Shown here in pieces: positions 21,228-29,214 of a stretch of 64,000 bases of DNA. The stretch lies in assembly GCA_016873995.1 (NCBI GenBank), contig VGVR01000005.1:1-64000 (forward strand). The letters run 5' to 3'. Source of the stretch: Gemmatimonadota bacterium (GTDB lineage: Bacteria > Gemmatimonadota > Gemmatimonadetes > Longimicrobiales > Gaopeijiaceae). The notes beneath the pieces were generated by a model, which was given only the letters and a program-made list of their open reading frames with translations, was not told where the DNA came from and ran no database searches. A program made the translations under genes and the position numbers. How positions within the stretch are numbered: position 1 is the stretch's first letter; every line of letters starts with the position of its first letter.

Positions 21228-21614
21228 TCAGCCGATATGCTCCGCGTAACCTTCGGATCCGAGTAGCGCTCCCAGATCGGCCGGGTCGCTGACCTTCAGG
21301 CGGATCATCCAGCCTGCGCCGTACGGATCGGAGTTCACGAGTGAGGGATCGTCGTCCAGGTCCTCGTTCACCTCCACGACGACGCCCTTCACCGGGCAGT
21401 AGAGGTCGCTCACCGCCTTCACGGCCTCGATCGTGCCGAAGACCTCCATCTTGTCGAGCGCTACGCCCGTGTCAGGCAGCTCGACGAAGACGACGTCGCC
21501 CAGCTCGCCCTGCGCGTAATCTGTGATCCCGACGACGTACACGCCCTCGTCCTCGGTGGGCCGGAGGTACTCGTGCTCCTCCGTGTAGTAGAGCTCCTTC
21601 GGGATCTGGGCCAT
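21228..21614 (-). CDS. gcvH: Glycine cleavage system H protein
   Basis: A 128-residue lipoyl carrier that shuttles the aminomethyl group between the P and T proteins. The sequence is typical: YYTEEHEYLRP, VGITDYAQGELGDVVFVELP, and the lipoylation site GTIEAVKAVSDLY with the modified lysine at about 66. Length is normal. A GAGGTG site precedes the ATG at 21614. It is the first gene of a gcvH-gcvP pair. No glycine riboswitch-like structure is apparent in the 81 bp upstream. The LipM-like enzyme at 10834 could supply its octanoyl group. Confidence 0.97.
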   Translation of the reverse strand: MAQIPKELYYTEEHEYLRPTEDEGVYVVGITDYAQGELGDVVFVELPDTGVALDKMEVFGTIEAVKAVSDLYCPVKGVVVEVNEDLDDDPSLVNSDPYGAGWMIRLKVSDPADLGALLGSEGYAEHIG

Positions 21615-21695
21615 CTCACCTCTTCAAGGGGCTGGGCGGCGTCCCCGGCGCCGGGGCAATCAGCATGAGGGGGAGGGGTGCAGAGGTCAACCCAC

Positions 21696-22091
21696 TCAGA
21701 GCGTCGGAACGAGACCCGAGTCGATGATGTGCCGGTCCTGGGTCAAGAGCGTGGCGCCCATCGTACGAGCCGAAGCGACGATGATGCGGTCCGCGGGATC
21801 GCGACGGAACGTCGACGGCAGGGCTGCTACCTCGTGGACGACCGCGGCCGAGATCGACACCCGTCGCACGCGAGGTGGTGCTACCGCGGCGTCCAACCAG
21901 TCGCGCAGAGGGCGGTCCAACCGGATGCGCTGGAGGTTCGCGAGCATGGCGACCTCCCAAAGCGTGATGTCGGACACCATCACGGGCTCGTCCTCGGTGG
22001 CAGCCTCGAGCGCGCCGCGCTGCCCTGGGGTGAGTCGCGAACCCCCTTCGACCCAATGAATGAGGACGTGGGTGTCGAGCAGCGCCCTCAA
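21696..22091 (-). CDS. PIN-domain toxin (VapC-like)
   Basis: A 131-residue PIN-domain protein, probably an RNase toxin. The acidic residues of the metal site are visible: LLDTHVLIHW (Asp6), SDITLWEVAML (Glu), DPADRIIVASA (Asp) and LLTQDRHI (Asp). This DTHVLIHW/DPADR layout is typical of PIN toxins paired with Phd-type antitoxins. The start is a TTG at 22091 that overlaps the antitoxin stop as TTGA; the frame is open further upstream but that lies within the antitoxin. A 4-bp overlap and antitoxin-first order fit a type II toxin-antitoxin operon. Confidence 0.88.
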   Translation of the reverse strand: MRALLDTHVLIHWVEGGSRLTPGQRGALEAATEDEPVMVSDITLWEVAMLANLQRIRLDRPLRDWLDAAVAPPRVRRVSISAAVVHEVAALPSTFRRDPADRIIVASARTMGATLLTQDRHIIDSGLVPTL

Positions 22092-22324
22092 CGGTTGGCG
22101 TCCCAATCGTCGGGGTCTGTGGTAGGCGAGATGATGTCCCCGAGAATCTGGACGCTCCCCTCGAGCGAGTCCTGCGGGAAGGGAGTCCTGTGTGTTTGGG
22201 CTGGTACCAGCTGCGCGACCGGCTTCCCGTGCTTCAGGATCGTCAGCGGCTCCCCCGTCTCCGACACCTCGTCGAGAATCGCCAAGCACTTCGCCTTGAA
22301 CTCGGACGCGTTGATGGTCCTCAT
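22088..22324 (-). CDS. Type II antitoxin, Phd/YefM family
   Basis: A 78-residue antitoxin for the PIN toxin next to it. MRTINASEFKAKCLAILDEV and the segment EPLTILKHGKPVAQLVP match the Phd fold. The C-terminal 30 residues, ending DPDDWDANR, are the toxin-binding tail. A GACTAGTC palindrome lies about 13 bp upstream of the start (22337-22344) and could be part of its operator. It ends in a TTGA overlap with the toxin. Confidence 0.88.
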   Translation of the reverse strand: MRTINASEFKAKCLAILDEVSETGEPLTILKHGKPVAQLVPAQTHRTPFPQDSLEGSVQILGDIISPTTDPDDWDANR

Positions 22325-22499
22325 GTGACCAGTAGATGACTAGTCTGACTGTGGCAACGCGCAGTCGCTCGCGAGAAATGTCAATACAGTCGAACTGGCA
22401 GGAGCCGGGCGCACGCGGCGATGGCCGGACGCCCAACCCCCGTGCTCGGGCTTCACGTATCCGCGGAGGCTGGGCGATGATCGCCCCTGATAAGGGCAT

Positions 22500-22830
22500 G
22501 CGCCGACTCATGGCCGCCCTCTGCCTCGAGAACCTCGTCGTTACCAGCCTGCTCGCGTGGGCGTTGGTCGCCACCGGCCGCCTAAGCATCCCGCACTGGC
22601 TTACCAGCTCGGGAGCCGAACTCGACTTCGTGATCGAGCTCCCCGGCCGGCTGCTCCCCATCGACGTCACGGCCGCCAGGCGCGTCGGGCCCCGCGACGC
22701 CCGTCACCTGCGGACGTTCCTCGACGAATACCGTGATGGCGCCGCGGGCGGACTGCTGCTCTACGATGGCGGAGAGACGTTCTGGGTCGAGCGCGGCGTG
22801 CTCGCCACCCCATGGCACCGGGTGATCTGA
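22500..22830 (+). pseudogene. C-terminal remnant of a DUF4143-type ATPase
   Basis: This frame matches only the C-terminal DUF4143 domain of AAA ATPases: LCLENLVVTSLLAWAL, the nuclease-like SSGAELDFVIELPGRLLPIDVTAARR, RTFLDEYRDG and ERGVLATPWHRVI. The N-terminal ATPase with Walker motifs is absent; upstream there is only about 180 bp of unassignable sequence before the antitoxin promoter. The frame is open from 22336, but homology starts near 22510. It is therefore a decayed fragment. An intact relative, different in sequence, lies at 62002-63255. Confidence 0.7.
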
Positions 22831-22856
22831 CGATCGTCCGCGCCTATGTTTCCCAG

Positions 22857-24023
22857 ATGCAAACGCTCACCACCGACGGACCCGTCCCGCTCACCGTCCT
22901 GACGGAGCAGGAGCGCCTGTTCCAGGAGGCCGTGCGGGAGTTCGCCCGCACCGAGGTGGCGCCCAAGGTCATGGAGATGGACCGGGCCCAGGCGATGGAT
23001 CCCGGCGTCGTCCGCCGGATGTTCGAGCTGGGGCTCATGGGCGTCGAGATCCCCGAGGACCTCGGGGGCACCGGGGCGGACTTCTTCACCTCCGTGCTCG
23101 TGGTCGAGGAGCTGTCGCGGATCGATCCCTCCGTGGGCGTGCTCGTCGACGTGCAGAATACACTCGTCATCAACGCGCTTCTGCGCTGGGGCACGCCGGA
23201 GCAGCGCACGCACTGGCTCTCCCGCCTCGCCAAGGACACCGTGGGAGCCTACGCGCTCTCCGAGGTCGGGAGCGGCTCCGACGCATTCGCGCTCCAGTGC
23301 CGTGCGCGCCAGGACGGCGACGGATGGAAGATCGACGGCCGCAAGATGTGGATCACGAACGGGGCCGATGCCGGGCTCTACATCGTATTCGCAACCGTCG
23401 ATGTCGACGCAGGCTACAAGGGCATCACCGCGTTCCTCGTCGAGCGGGGCACCCCCGGCTTCGACGTCGGCAAGAAGGAGGACAAACTAGGCATCCGCGC
23501 CTCCTCCACCTGCGAGCTCATCTTCGACGGGGTGAGCGTCGGCGCCGACCGAGTCCTGGGTGCTGTCGGCCAAGGTTACAAGGTGGCCATCGAGACCCTG
23601 AACGAGGGGCGCATCGGCATCGGCGCGCAGATGCTGGGGCTCGCCCAGGGCGCCCTCGACCACACCGTACGCTACATCCAGCAGCGCGAGCAGTTCGGCC
23701 GCACCATCGCGTCCTTCCAGGGCGTCCAGTTCCAGATCGCCGAGATGGCCACCGAGATCGAGGCGGCCCGACTGCTGGTGTACAACGCCGCCCGCCTGAA
23801 GGCCGCCGGCGAGCAGTTCGTCGTGCAGGCCGCCATGGCCAAGCTCTTCGCCTCCGAAACGGCGCAAAGGGTGGCGTCCGCGTGTATAGATCTGCATGGT
23901 GGATACGGCTTCACCACCGATTATCCCGTCGCGAAGCTCTATCGGGACGCCAAGATCGGTACGATCTACGAGGGCACGTCCAACATGCAGAAACAAACCA
24001 TCGCCAAGGTGCTGATGAGATGA
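22857..24023 (+). CDS. Acyl-CoA dehydrogenase (short or branched-chain type)
   Basis: A 388-residue flavoenzyme of fatty-acid or branched amino-acid breakdown that forms an enoyl-CoA and passes electrons to ETF. Visible are the FAD-binding YALSEVGSGSDAFAL and WITNGADAGLYIV, the RxxFGRTIASFQ segment and a C-terminal IYEGTSNMQ with the catalytic base (about Glu372). The position of that glutamate is the one used by short-chain and short/branched-chain enzymes. ATG 22857 is preferred; an upstream ATG at 22812 overlaps the remnant before it. It ends in an ATGA overlap with tatA. Its electrons would reach quinone through ETF and the ETF-QO at the window end. Confidence 0.93.
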   Translation: MQTLTTDGPVPLTVLTEQERLFQEAVREFARTEVAPKVMEMDRAQAMDPGVVRRMFELGLMGVEIPEDLGGTGADFFTSVLVVEELSRIDPSVGVLVDVQNTLVINALLRWGTPEQRTHWLSRLAKDTVGAYALSEVGSGSDAFALQCRARQDGDGWKIDGRKMWITNGADAGLYIVFATVDVDAGYKGITAFLVERGTPGFDVGKKEDKLGIRASSTCELIFDGVSVGADRVLGAVGQGYKVAIETLNEGRIGIGAQMLGLAQGALDHTVRYIQQREQFGRTIASFQGVQFQIAEMATEIEAARLLVYNAARLKAAGEQFVVQAAMAKLFASETAQRVASACIDLHGGYGFTTDYPVAKLYRDAKIGTIYEGTSNMQKQTIAKVLMR

Positions 24024-24223
24024 TCTACACGACCGCGTCGCTCGCGCTGATTGCGTTCGGCATCTGGGAGGCCCTGCTCCTCTTCGGCGTCCTCGTGCTC
24101 CTCTTCGGCGCCAAGAAGATCCCCGAGCTCGCGAAGGGCATCGGCTCCGGCATCCGGAACTTCAAGGGCGAGCTGAACGCACCGCGGGACGAGACCACGC
24201 AGTCCACGGAAGAGAAGAAGTAA
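24020..24223 (+). CDS. tatA: Sec-independent protein translocase subunit TatA/TatE
   Basis: A 67-residue protein with one N-terminal membrane helix (about 5-29), the FGAKKIPELAKGIGSGIRNFKGEL amphipathic hinge-helix region and a charged tail ending in EEKK, the standard TatA layout. It oligomerises to let folded proteins cross the inner membrane; ActB in this window has a twin-arginine signal (RRDFLKVVG) and is a likely client. The ATG at 24020 overlaps the acyl-CoA dehydrogenase stop by 4 bp. tatB and tatC are not nearby. Confidence 0.93.
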   Translation: MIYTTASLALIAFGIWEALLLFGVLVLLFGAKKIPELAKGIGSGIRNFKGELNAPRDETTQSTEEKK

Positions 24224-24238
24224 GCAGGAAGTCGAAGC

Positions 24239-25102
24239 TTGACGCGCATCGGGGCCGAGCGAGCCGCCGAGAAGAGACGCCGCGCCCTCGGAGTTCCGGA
24301 GGTCGTGGATGGCGACGCGGGGGACGAGCCGATCGGCGCGCTCCCGGCCGAGACCGTCGAGGCGCTCGCGCGCATCGTCGTCGTCCTCGATCACACCAAG
24401 GACCTCGTCAACATCGCGGGCGTCGCGCGCGTGATGATGAACTTCGGGCTCACCCGCCTCCGGCTCGTGAAGCCCGACGAGTTCGACACCTGGCGCATCG
24501 GCGGGATCGCGCACAAGAGCCAGCGCATCACCGAGGTCGCCACCCTGTACGAAACGCTCGACGAGGCTCTGGCGGACGTGAGCTTCGTGGTGGGCACCAG
24601 TGCGAGGGCCCGGACCGCCGGCCGGTCGTACACGCGCCCGCGCGACGTCGCCGCGCAGATCGCCGAGCGCGTGCACGAAGCGAACCGAGGTACCGTGGCG
24701 ATCGTGTTCGGCCGCGAGGACCGCGGGCTCACCAACGAGGCACTCGACCGCTGTCACGCGGTGGCCGTCATTCCCACCGACCCCGCCTACAAGAGCCTCA
24801 ACCTCGCGCAGGCCTGCTTGCTGCTCGCCTACGAGGTCTTCCTCGCGCTCGGCGAGGGGGCGCGCCCACTCCCCAAGGGACGGCGCGCCACGCGTCCCCC
24901 CACGCAGGAGGAGCTCGAGGCCACGTTCGCGGCGCTCGAGAAGGGACTCGGCGCCATCGATTTCTTCAAGTCCAGGAAGCCCGAGTCCGTGCTGCGCACC
25001 CTGCGCACGCTCGTGTCACGGGCTCAGCCCGACTTGCGCGAGGCGCGCCTGATCGCGGCGATCGGCCACGAGATCAAGAACAAGATCGACCGGAAGGGCT
25101 AG
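24239..25102 (+). CDS. SPOUT-family RNA 2'-O-methyltransferase, TrmJ-like
   Basis: A 287-residue methyltransferase. The SPOUT knot motifs are present: VVVLDHTKDLVNIAGVARVMMNFG (motif 1), IVFGREDRGLTNEAL (motif 2) and VIPTDPAYKSLNLAQACLLLAYEVF (motif 3). A C-terminal helical extension (PTQEELEATFAALEKGLGAIDF onward) is the one found in TrmJ, which modifies position 32 of tRNAs. The start is TTG at 24239, behind an AGGAAG site. The first 45 residues are poorly conserved and an internal start is possible. It follows tatA by 15 bp in the same operon. Confidence 0.88.
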   Translation: MTRIGAERAAEKRRRALGVPEVVDGDAGDEPIGALPAETVEALARIVVVLDHTKDLVNIAGVARVMMNFGLTRLRLVKPDEFDTWRIGGIAHKSQRITEVATLYETLDEALADVSFVVGTSARARTAGRSYTRPRDVAAQIAERVHEANRGTVAIVFGREDRGLTNEALDRCHAVAVIPTDPAYKSLNLAQACLLLAYEVFLALGEGARPLPKGRRATRPPTQEELEATFAALEKGLGAIDFFKSRKPESVLRTLRTLVSRAQPDLREARLIAAIGHEIKNKIDRKG

Positions 25103-25185
25103 GGGACGTCACCAGTGGCCGGGGGGGCACCGCGCCGTACATTGCGTCTGGGTACCACCGCTACAAGCGAGCAAAGTCCGACGCG

Positions 25186-25500
25186 ATGAACGACCAACCG
25201 GGTGCGGGCGCGCCGAACGCGGCGTCGCTCTTGGCCAAACCGCTCCCGGGTGCCGACCTGGTTGCCAAGGGGCTCGAGGACCTCCACCGAGGCCTCGACA
25301 CCGCCGAGGCGCTGCTGGTGTCCATCGGGCGCCCCCGACTGGAGGGACTCGGGTTCGTGGTCCCGCGCCGCTACGAGCAACCGGAGCTTCGGTTATACGA
25401 GCACCTTGCTCGCGAGAGCGGCGAGGCAGCGCACTCCAGGTACAATGCCCTGATACGCAGGCTCGTCAGCTTCGAGCGCGCGGCCGAGTGCGTGCGCTAG
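25186..25500 (+). CDS. Hypothetical protein, possible partner of the nucleotidyltransferase
   Basis: A 104-residue, mostly helical protein with no recognised domain. It has no signal peptide, membrane segment or cysteine pair. The middle is Leu/Glu/Arg-rich (LVAKGLEDLHRGLDTAEALL and LYEHLARESGEAAHSRYNALIRRL). It overlaps the next gene, a nucleotidyltransferase-like protein, by 13 bp, so the two are almost certainly co-translated. By analogy with AbiE-like and other nucleotidyltransferase modules, it could be the antitoxin. That is inference from arrangement only. Confidence 0.6.
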   Translation: MNDQPGAGAPNAASLLAKPLPGADLVAKGLEDLHRGLDTAEALLVSIGRPRLEGLGFVVPRRYEQPELRLYEHLARESGEAAHSRYNALIRRLVSFERAAECVR

Positions 25501-26012
25501 CCGACGCGTCCCGCATTCGGGAGTTGATGCGTGCGCTCGGCAAGGCCGCGCGCCAACCGACCTCCGTGTACTTGACGGGCGGGGCGACTGCCGTACTCAC
25601 GGGGTGGCGCGGTATGACCGTCGACGTGGACCTGAGACTCGAGCCCGACCACGAGCTGCTGCGCGCAATCGAGGAGCTGAAGCAGCGCCTCGACATCAAT
25701 GTGGAACTCGCCTCGCCCGAGGACTTCGTGCCCGTGGCATCGGACTGGCGGGCGCGCAGCCCGTTCATCGAACGGATGGGCCATGTGTCGTTTCATCACT
25801 TCGATCTGCACGCGCAGGCGCTCTCCAAGGTCGAGCGCGGACACGACCAGGATGTGGCCGACGTGAACGCGATGTTGGAGCGCGGATTGGTCAATGCCGC
25901 TTCGATTTGGGCGTACTACGACCGAGTGAAGGGGGAGCTGTTCCGATATCCTGCGCTCGACCGATCCGCGCTCGAAAGGGCAATCGAACGGGCGTTCGGG
26001 CTCCGACCGTAG
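25488..26012 (+). CDS. Nucleotidyltransferase-fold protein (DUF6036-like)
   Basis: A 174-residue protein with a minimal nucleotidyltransferase signature: VYLTGGATAVLTGWRGMTVDVDLRLEPD, where GG and the DVD pair are the expected nucleotide- and metal-binding residues, followed by LKQRLDINVELASPEDFVP. This matches DUF6036-type proteins, some of which are toxins that modify tRNA or proteins. The start overlaps the preceding small gene by 13 bp, so a two-gene toxin-antitoxin-like module is likely. Substrate unknown. Confidence 0.7.
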   Translation: MRALADASRIRELMRALGKAARQPTSVYLTGGATAVLTGWRGMTVDVDLRLEPDHELLRAIEELKQRLDINVELASPEDFVPVASDWRARSPFIERMGHVSFHHFDLHAQALSKVERGHDQDVADVNAMLERGLVNAASIWAYYDRVKGELFRYPALDRSALERAIERAFGLRP

Positions 26013-26182
26013 CGCTCAGTCGCGGAAGATCCTCGACATCGAGCTGCCGGGCCTTCCGGGGTGGCTCGGGTAGCGCGATGGGACCACAGTCCCCGACCCC
26101 TCAATCTTCAAGCGTCGGGCGTCGAAAAGGGGCCCAGACGCACATTGTGATGCCCCGCCCGGCCCTCCATACTCAGGCGCTC

Positions 26183-27718
26183 ATGACTCCGCCCGACTCC
26201 AAGAGCAACACGCCGAAGCAGGGGGCAGGTAACGCGGACCGGTACCGCGCCCTCCTCGACATCGCGCGCACGCTCGCTGCGACGCTCTCCGAGGATCATC
26301 TCTACGAGACGATCTACCGGGAGACCGCCAAGGCCGTGGAGGCCGCGGGGTTCTACATCGCGCTGCACGACCAGAGCCGGGACCTGGCCCGCGTCGTGTT
26401 CTACGCGGACCGCGGGCAGGTGCATCGCGTCGACGTCACGTACCGGGGATCCGACTCGCGGGTCATCCGGAGTCAGAAGGCCATGCTGGAGAACGACGGC
26501 CTGAAGAACGACGCGCTCATGGTGCTCGGCGACGAGTCGAACGTCGCCGTGGCCGCCATCACCGCGCCCATGATCCACCACGGCCGCGTCTTCGGTGCCA
26601 TCAGCGCGCAGAGCTACAAGGCGGGCGTCTATACGCAGGACGACCTTGACTTGCTAGAGGCGATCGCCGACATCGCGGCGGTGGCGGTGGAGAACGCGCT
26701 CCAGTTCGCCGAGCTCGAGCGCAGGCGGCGCGAGGCCGAGAAGATGGAGGAGATCGGCCGGGCGCTCACCAGCGAGCTCGACCCCGAGATGGTGCTGGGC
26801 AGGGTCGTCGACGCCGCGCTCGATCTACTCGATGTAGACGGCGCCTCGGTGTGGCTCGCCGACGGCAAGGGCGCGCTCGTCTGCAGAGTCGCCGAGTCCG
26901 GCGGGGAGGTCGTCCTCCCGAAGGGCCTCGAGTGGAAGCTCGAGGGCGAGGTAGCCCGCGTGCTCGTGGACGAGCGCCACCCGCTCATGCTCGACAACCT
27001 GGCCGCGAGCGCCTTGCTCCCCGACCACCGCCGCCCGCACCTCGCGCGCGGGTCGGCGGTGGGCGTTCCCATCGAGATCGAGGGGGTCGTCACGGGTGTG
27101 CTCACAGCCGGGAGCCGTCAGCCGCGCGCGTTCGACGCGCTCGACACCGCCGTGCTGCAGCGTCTGGCCGCGCAGGGCTCCATCGCGCCCCAGAACGCGC
27201 GCCTGCACTCGAACCTGCACGCGCTCTCCATCACCGATCCGCTCACGCGCCTCCCCAACCGGCGCCGCCTGCAGATCCATCTGGATCACGAAGTCGCGGC
27301 GGCCCGGCGCGGCCGCGCGCTCGCGATCGCCGTGTTCGACCTCGACAACTTCAAGCACTACAACGACACGTTCGGCCACGTGGCCGGCGACGACATCCTG
27401 AAGGCATTCGCAGAGGTGCTCACGCACGAGAACCGGGCCATGAACCTGGTGGCCCGCTACGGCGGCGACGAGTTCGTGTCCGTGCTCACCGACACCAACC
27501 TCGACGGCGTGCGCGCCTACGTGGAGCGCGTGAAGGTCCGCGCCTCACAGAACGAGGTGCTCGCCAAATTCGGGATCCACGTGAGCGCAGGCATCGCCGA
27601 GTTCGACGCCGACAAGATGGCGACCGTGAACGACCTCATCCCACACGCCGACGCGGACATGTACCGAGACAAGGCCAGCCGCCCCGCGGTGGGCCGGAGA
27701 GCACAGGCACAGACTTGA
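26183..27718 (+). CDS. Diguanylate cyclase with two GAF domains
   Basis: A 511-residue cytoplasmic signalling protein. The first GAF-like domain spans about 15-185 (LLDIARTLAATLSEDHLYETIYRETAKAVEAAGFYIAL, ITAPMIHHGRVFGAISAQS) and the second about 195-345 (VGVPIEIEGVVTGVLTAGS). The GGDEF domain (about 350-500) has SITDPLTRLPNRR and an intact RYGGDEF, so it should make cyclic di-GMP. The product-inhibition RxxD site is altered to RAMN, which predicts weak feedback control. ATG 26183 is chosen; an ATG at 26150 is also possible. It overlaps the next gene by TTGA. Confidence 0.9.
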   Translation: MTPPDSKSNTPKQGAGNADRYRALLDIARTLAATLSEDHLYETIYRETAKAVEAAGFYIALHDQSRDLARVVFYADRGQVHRVDVTYRGSDSRVIRSQKAMLENDGLKNDALMVLGDESNVAVAAITAPMIHHGRVFGAISAQSYKAGVYTQDDLDLLEAIADIAAVAVENALQFAELERRRREAEKMEEIGRALTSELDPEMVLGRVVDAALDLLDVDGASVWLADGKGALVCRVAESGGEVVLPKGLEWKLEGEVARVLVDERHPLMLDNLAASALLPDHRRPHLARGSAVGVPIEIEGVVTGVLTAGSRQPRAFDALDTAVLQRLAAQGSIAPQNARLHSNLHALSITDPLTRLPNRRRLQIHLDHEVAAARRGRALAIAVFDLDNFKHYNDTFGHVAGDDILKAFAEVLTHENRAMNLVARYGGDEFVSVLTDTNLDGVRAYVERVKVRASQNEVLAKFGIHVSAGIAEFDADKMATVNDLIPHADADMYRDKASRPAVGRRAQAQT

Positions 27719-28569
27719 AGAAGACGACGATCAAGACCGAGAAGAAGCAGGCGAAGAAGACGACGAAGCGGACCAAGCCGCGGAGCAAGCCCAGGACGAA
27801 GAGCGAGACCGAGGAGTTGTTGGCGTTCGCCATCGACCTCGCCTACGAGGCCGGCGCGCTGACGCTCCGCTACTACGGCCACCTCGTCGATGCGGAGGGC
27901 AAGTCCGACGGCTCCCCCGTCACCATCGCGGACCGGAACGCCGAGCAGCTCATCCGCAAGCGCGTCGCCAAGCGCTACCCCGAGCACGGCGTGCTCGGCG
28001 AGGAGTTCGGCGAGTCCAACACCGGCGCGCGCGTGCGCTGGATCCTGGATCCCATCGACGGCACCCGCTCGTTCATGCACGGCGTGCCGCTCTACGGCGT
28101 GCTCATCGGCATCGAGGCGGACGGCGAGCCCGTCGTCGGCATCACGTACTTCCCGCCCCTCGACGAGATGGTCTCCGCCGGGAAGGGACTCGGCTGCAGG
28201 TGGAACGGGAAGCCGTGCCGCGTCTCCAGCGTGTCGCGCATACGGGACGCGGTCGTCTGCACCACCGACGTGGAACGCCTGCTGTCGAAGCCCATCGGCG
28301 CGGGCTGGCGCCGGCTACAGCAGCGCTGCGCGTTCTCGCGGACGTGGGGGGACTGCTACGGGCACGCGCTCGTGGCGACGGGGCGCATCGAGTGCCAGGT
28401 CGACCCCCAGATGAAGCCGTGGGACGCGGGTCCGTTCCTGACCATCACGACCGAGGCGGGGGGGCGGTTCACGACGCTGGACGGGCGGGCGACCATCCAT
28501 GGGGGGTCGGGGATCAGCACGAACGGGCTGATCCACGACGAGGTGCTGCGGGAGCTGGCGGGGGGCTGA
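27715..28569 (+). CDS. Inositol monophosphatase-family enzyme, probable histidinol-phosphatase
   Basis: A 284-residue Mg-dependent phosphatase. The family motifs are intact: GEEFGE (metal ligand), WILDPIDGTRSF (metal and phosphate binding) and WDAGPFLTITTEAGGRF. Overall similarity to HisN-type enzymes (DGSPVTIADRNAEQLIRKRV) favours histidinol-phosphatase, but inositol or other sugar phosphates are possible. The first 30 residues are a Lys/Thr-rich tail not needed for the fold. The TTG at 27715 overlaps the stop of the GGDEF gene as TTGA. Confidence 0.88.
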   Translation: MKKTTIKTEKKQAKKTTKRTKPRSKPRTKSETEELLAFAIDLAYEAGALTLRYYGHLVDAEGKSDGSPVTIADRNAEQLIRKRVAKRYPEHGVLGEEFGESNTGARVRWILDPIDGTRSFMHGVPLYGVLIGIEADGEPVVGITYFPPLDEMVSAGKGLGCRWNGKPCRVSSVSRIRDAVVCTTDVERLLSKPIGAGWRRLQQRCAFSRTWGDCYGHALVATGRIECQVDPQMKPWDAGPFLTITTEAGGRFTTLDGRATIHGGSGISTNGLIHDEVLRELAGG

Positions 28570-28570
28570 G

Positions 28571-28678
28571 GGGATCTACGTCTGGCCGAACGGCGCGGAT
28601 ATCGACCCCGACGTGCTCTACGGGCTACAAGAGCCTGCCTGGGCAACTCACGAAGCCAAGCCGGGCCTGAAGGTGTAA
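28571..28678 (+). pseudogene. Remnant of a DUF2442-type protein
   Basis: A 35-codon open stretch with no start codon, beginning just after the phosphatase stop. It reads IYVWPNGADIDPDVLYGL, which resembles the conserved end of DUF2442 proteins (VxWPNGADISPExLY), small proteins often adjacent to DUF4160 partners in toxin-antitoxin-like pairs. The rest of the gene is absent. It ends six bases from the converging FKBP gene. Confidence 0.5.
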
Positions 28679-28683
28679 CCCCC

Positions 28684-29148
28684 CTAATACGCGTCGAGCA
28701 GCAGCACCTCGAACACCAGGATCGACCCCGGCGGAATCGCGCCGGGCGGCGGGTCGTTCCCGTACCCGAGCGCCGGTGGAATGATCATCAGCCGCTTCCC
28801 GCCTTCCATCATGCCAGCGAGCCCGATGGAGAACCCAGGAATGAAGCCGGTCGGGTAGAGGCCTCGGAACACACCCCCGCTGAACTGGTTGCCGTTCGAG
28901 AGCCACCCGCGGTGGTCGATCTGCACGCTGTCGCCGTCGGCGAGCAGGGCCCCGGTCCCGACGCTGTCGTCCAGGATGTAGACCCCGCTCGGGAGCTTGG
29001 TCATGGTGGCGAGGTCGATGCCGAGCCCGGTGAAGAACTCGGTTTCCTCGATGACCTGCGGCTCGAACGCGTCGCTGCAGGCGGCGGCGGGCACGCAGAG
29101 GACGGCGAGGGCCACGAGCCGGCCCGGGAGCCTCCCGAGTCCCCTCAT
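28684..29148 (-). CDS. FKBP-type peptidyl-prolyl isomerase, lipoprotein
   Basis: A 154-residue exported folding helper. The signal peptide ends in a lipobox-like PAAAC (about residue 24), so the mature protein is probably lipid-anchored. The FKBP core shows TKLPSGVYILDDSVGTGALLADGDSV, FSGGVFRGLYPTGFIPGFSIGLAGMMEGGKRLMIIPPALGYG and IPPGSILVFEVLLL, covering most active-site residues. The usual GxxFDSS stretch is replaced by GNQFSGG. ATG 29148 is preferred to an ATG 13 codons upstream because an AAGGGGG site precedes it. It lies 66 bp downstream of actF on the same strand. Confidence 0.88.
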   Translation of the reverse strand: MRGLGRLPGRLVALAVLCVPAAACSDAFEPQVIEETEFFTGLGIDLATMTKLPSGVYILDDSVGTGALLADGDSVQIDHRGWLSNGNQFSGGVFRGLYPTGFIPGFSIGLAGMMEGGKRLMIIPPALGYGNDPPPGAIPPGSILVFEVLLLDAY

Positions 29149-29214
29149 CCCCCTTGCACCACTCCTAAGGGCCCCCGAGGCGGGCATGCAGCCATCCCTC
29201 AGGGCCGCGCGGCG

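Noticed and set aside
21643-21656. CCCCGGCGCCGGGG palindrome upstream of gcvH as a terminator or glycine riboswitch
   Set aside because: There is no T-tract, and no conserved glycine-riboswitch core could be recognised in the 81-bp gap.
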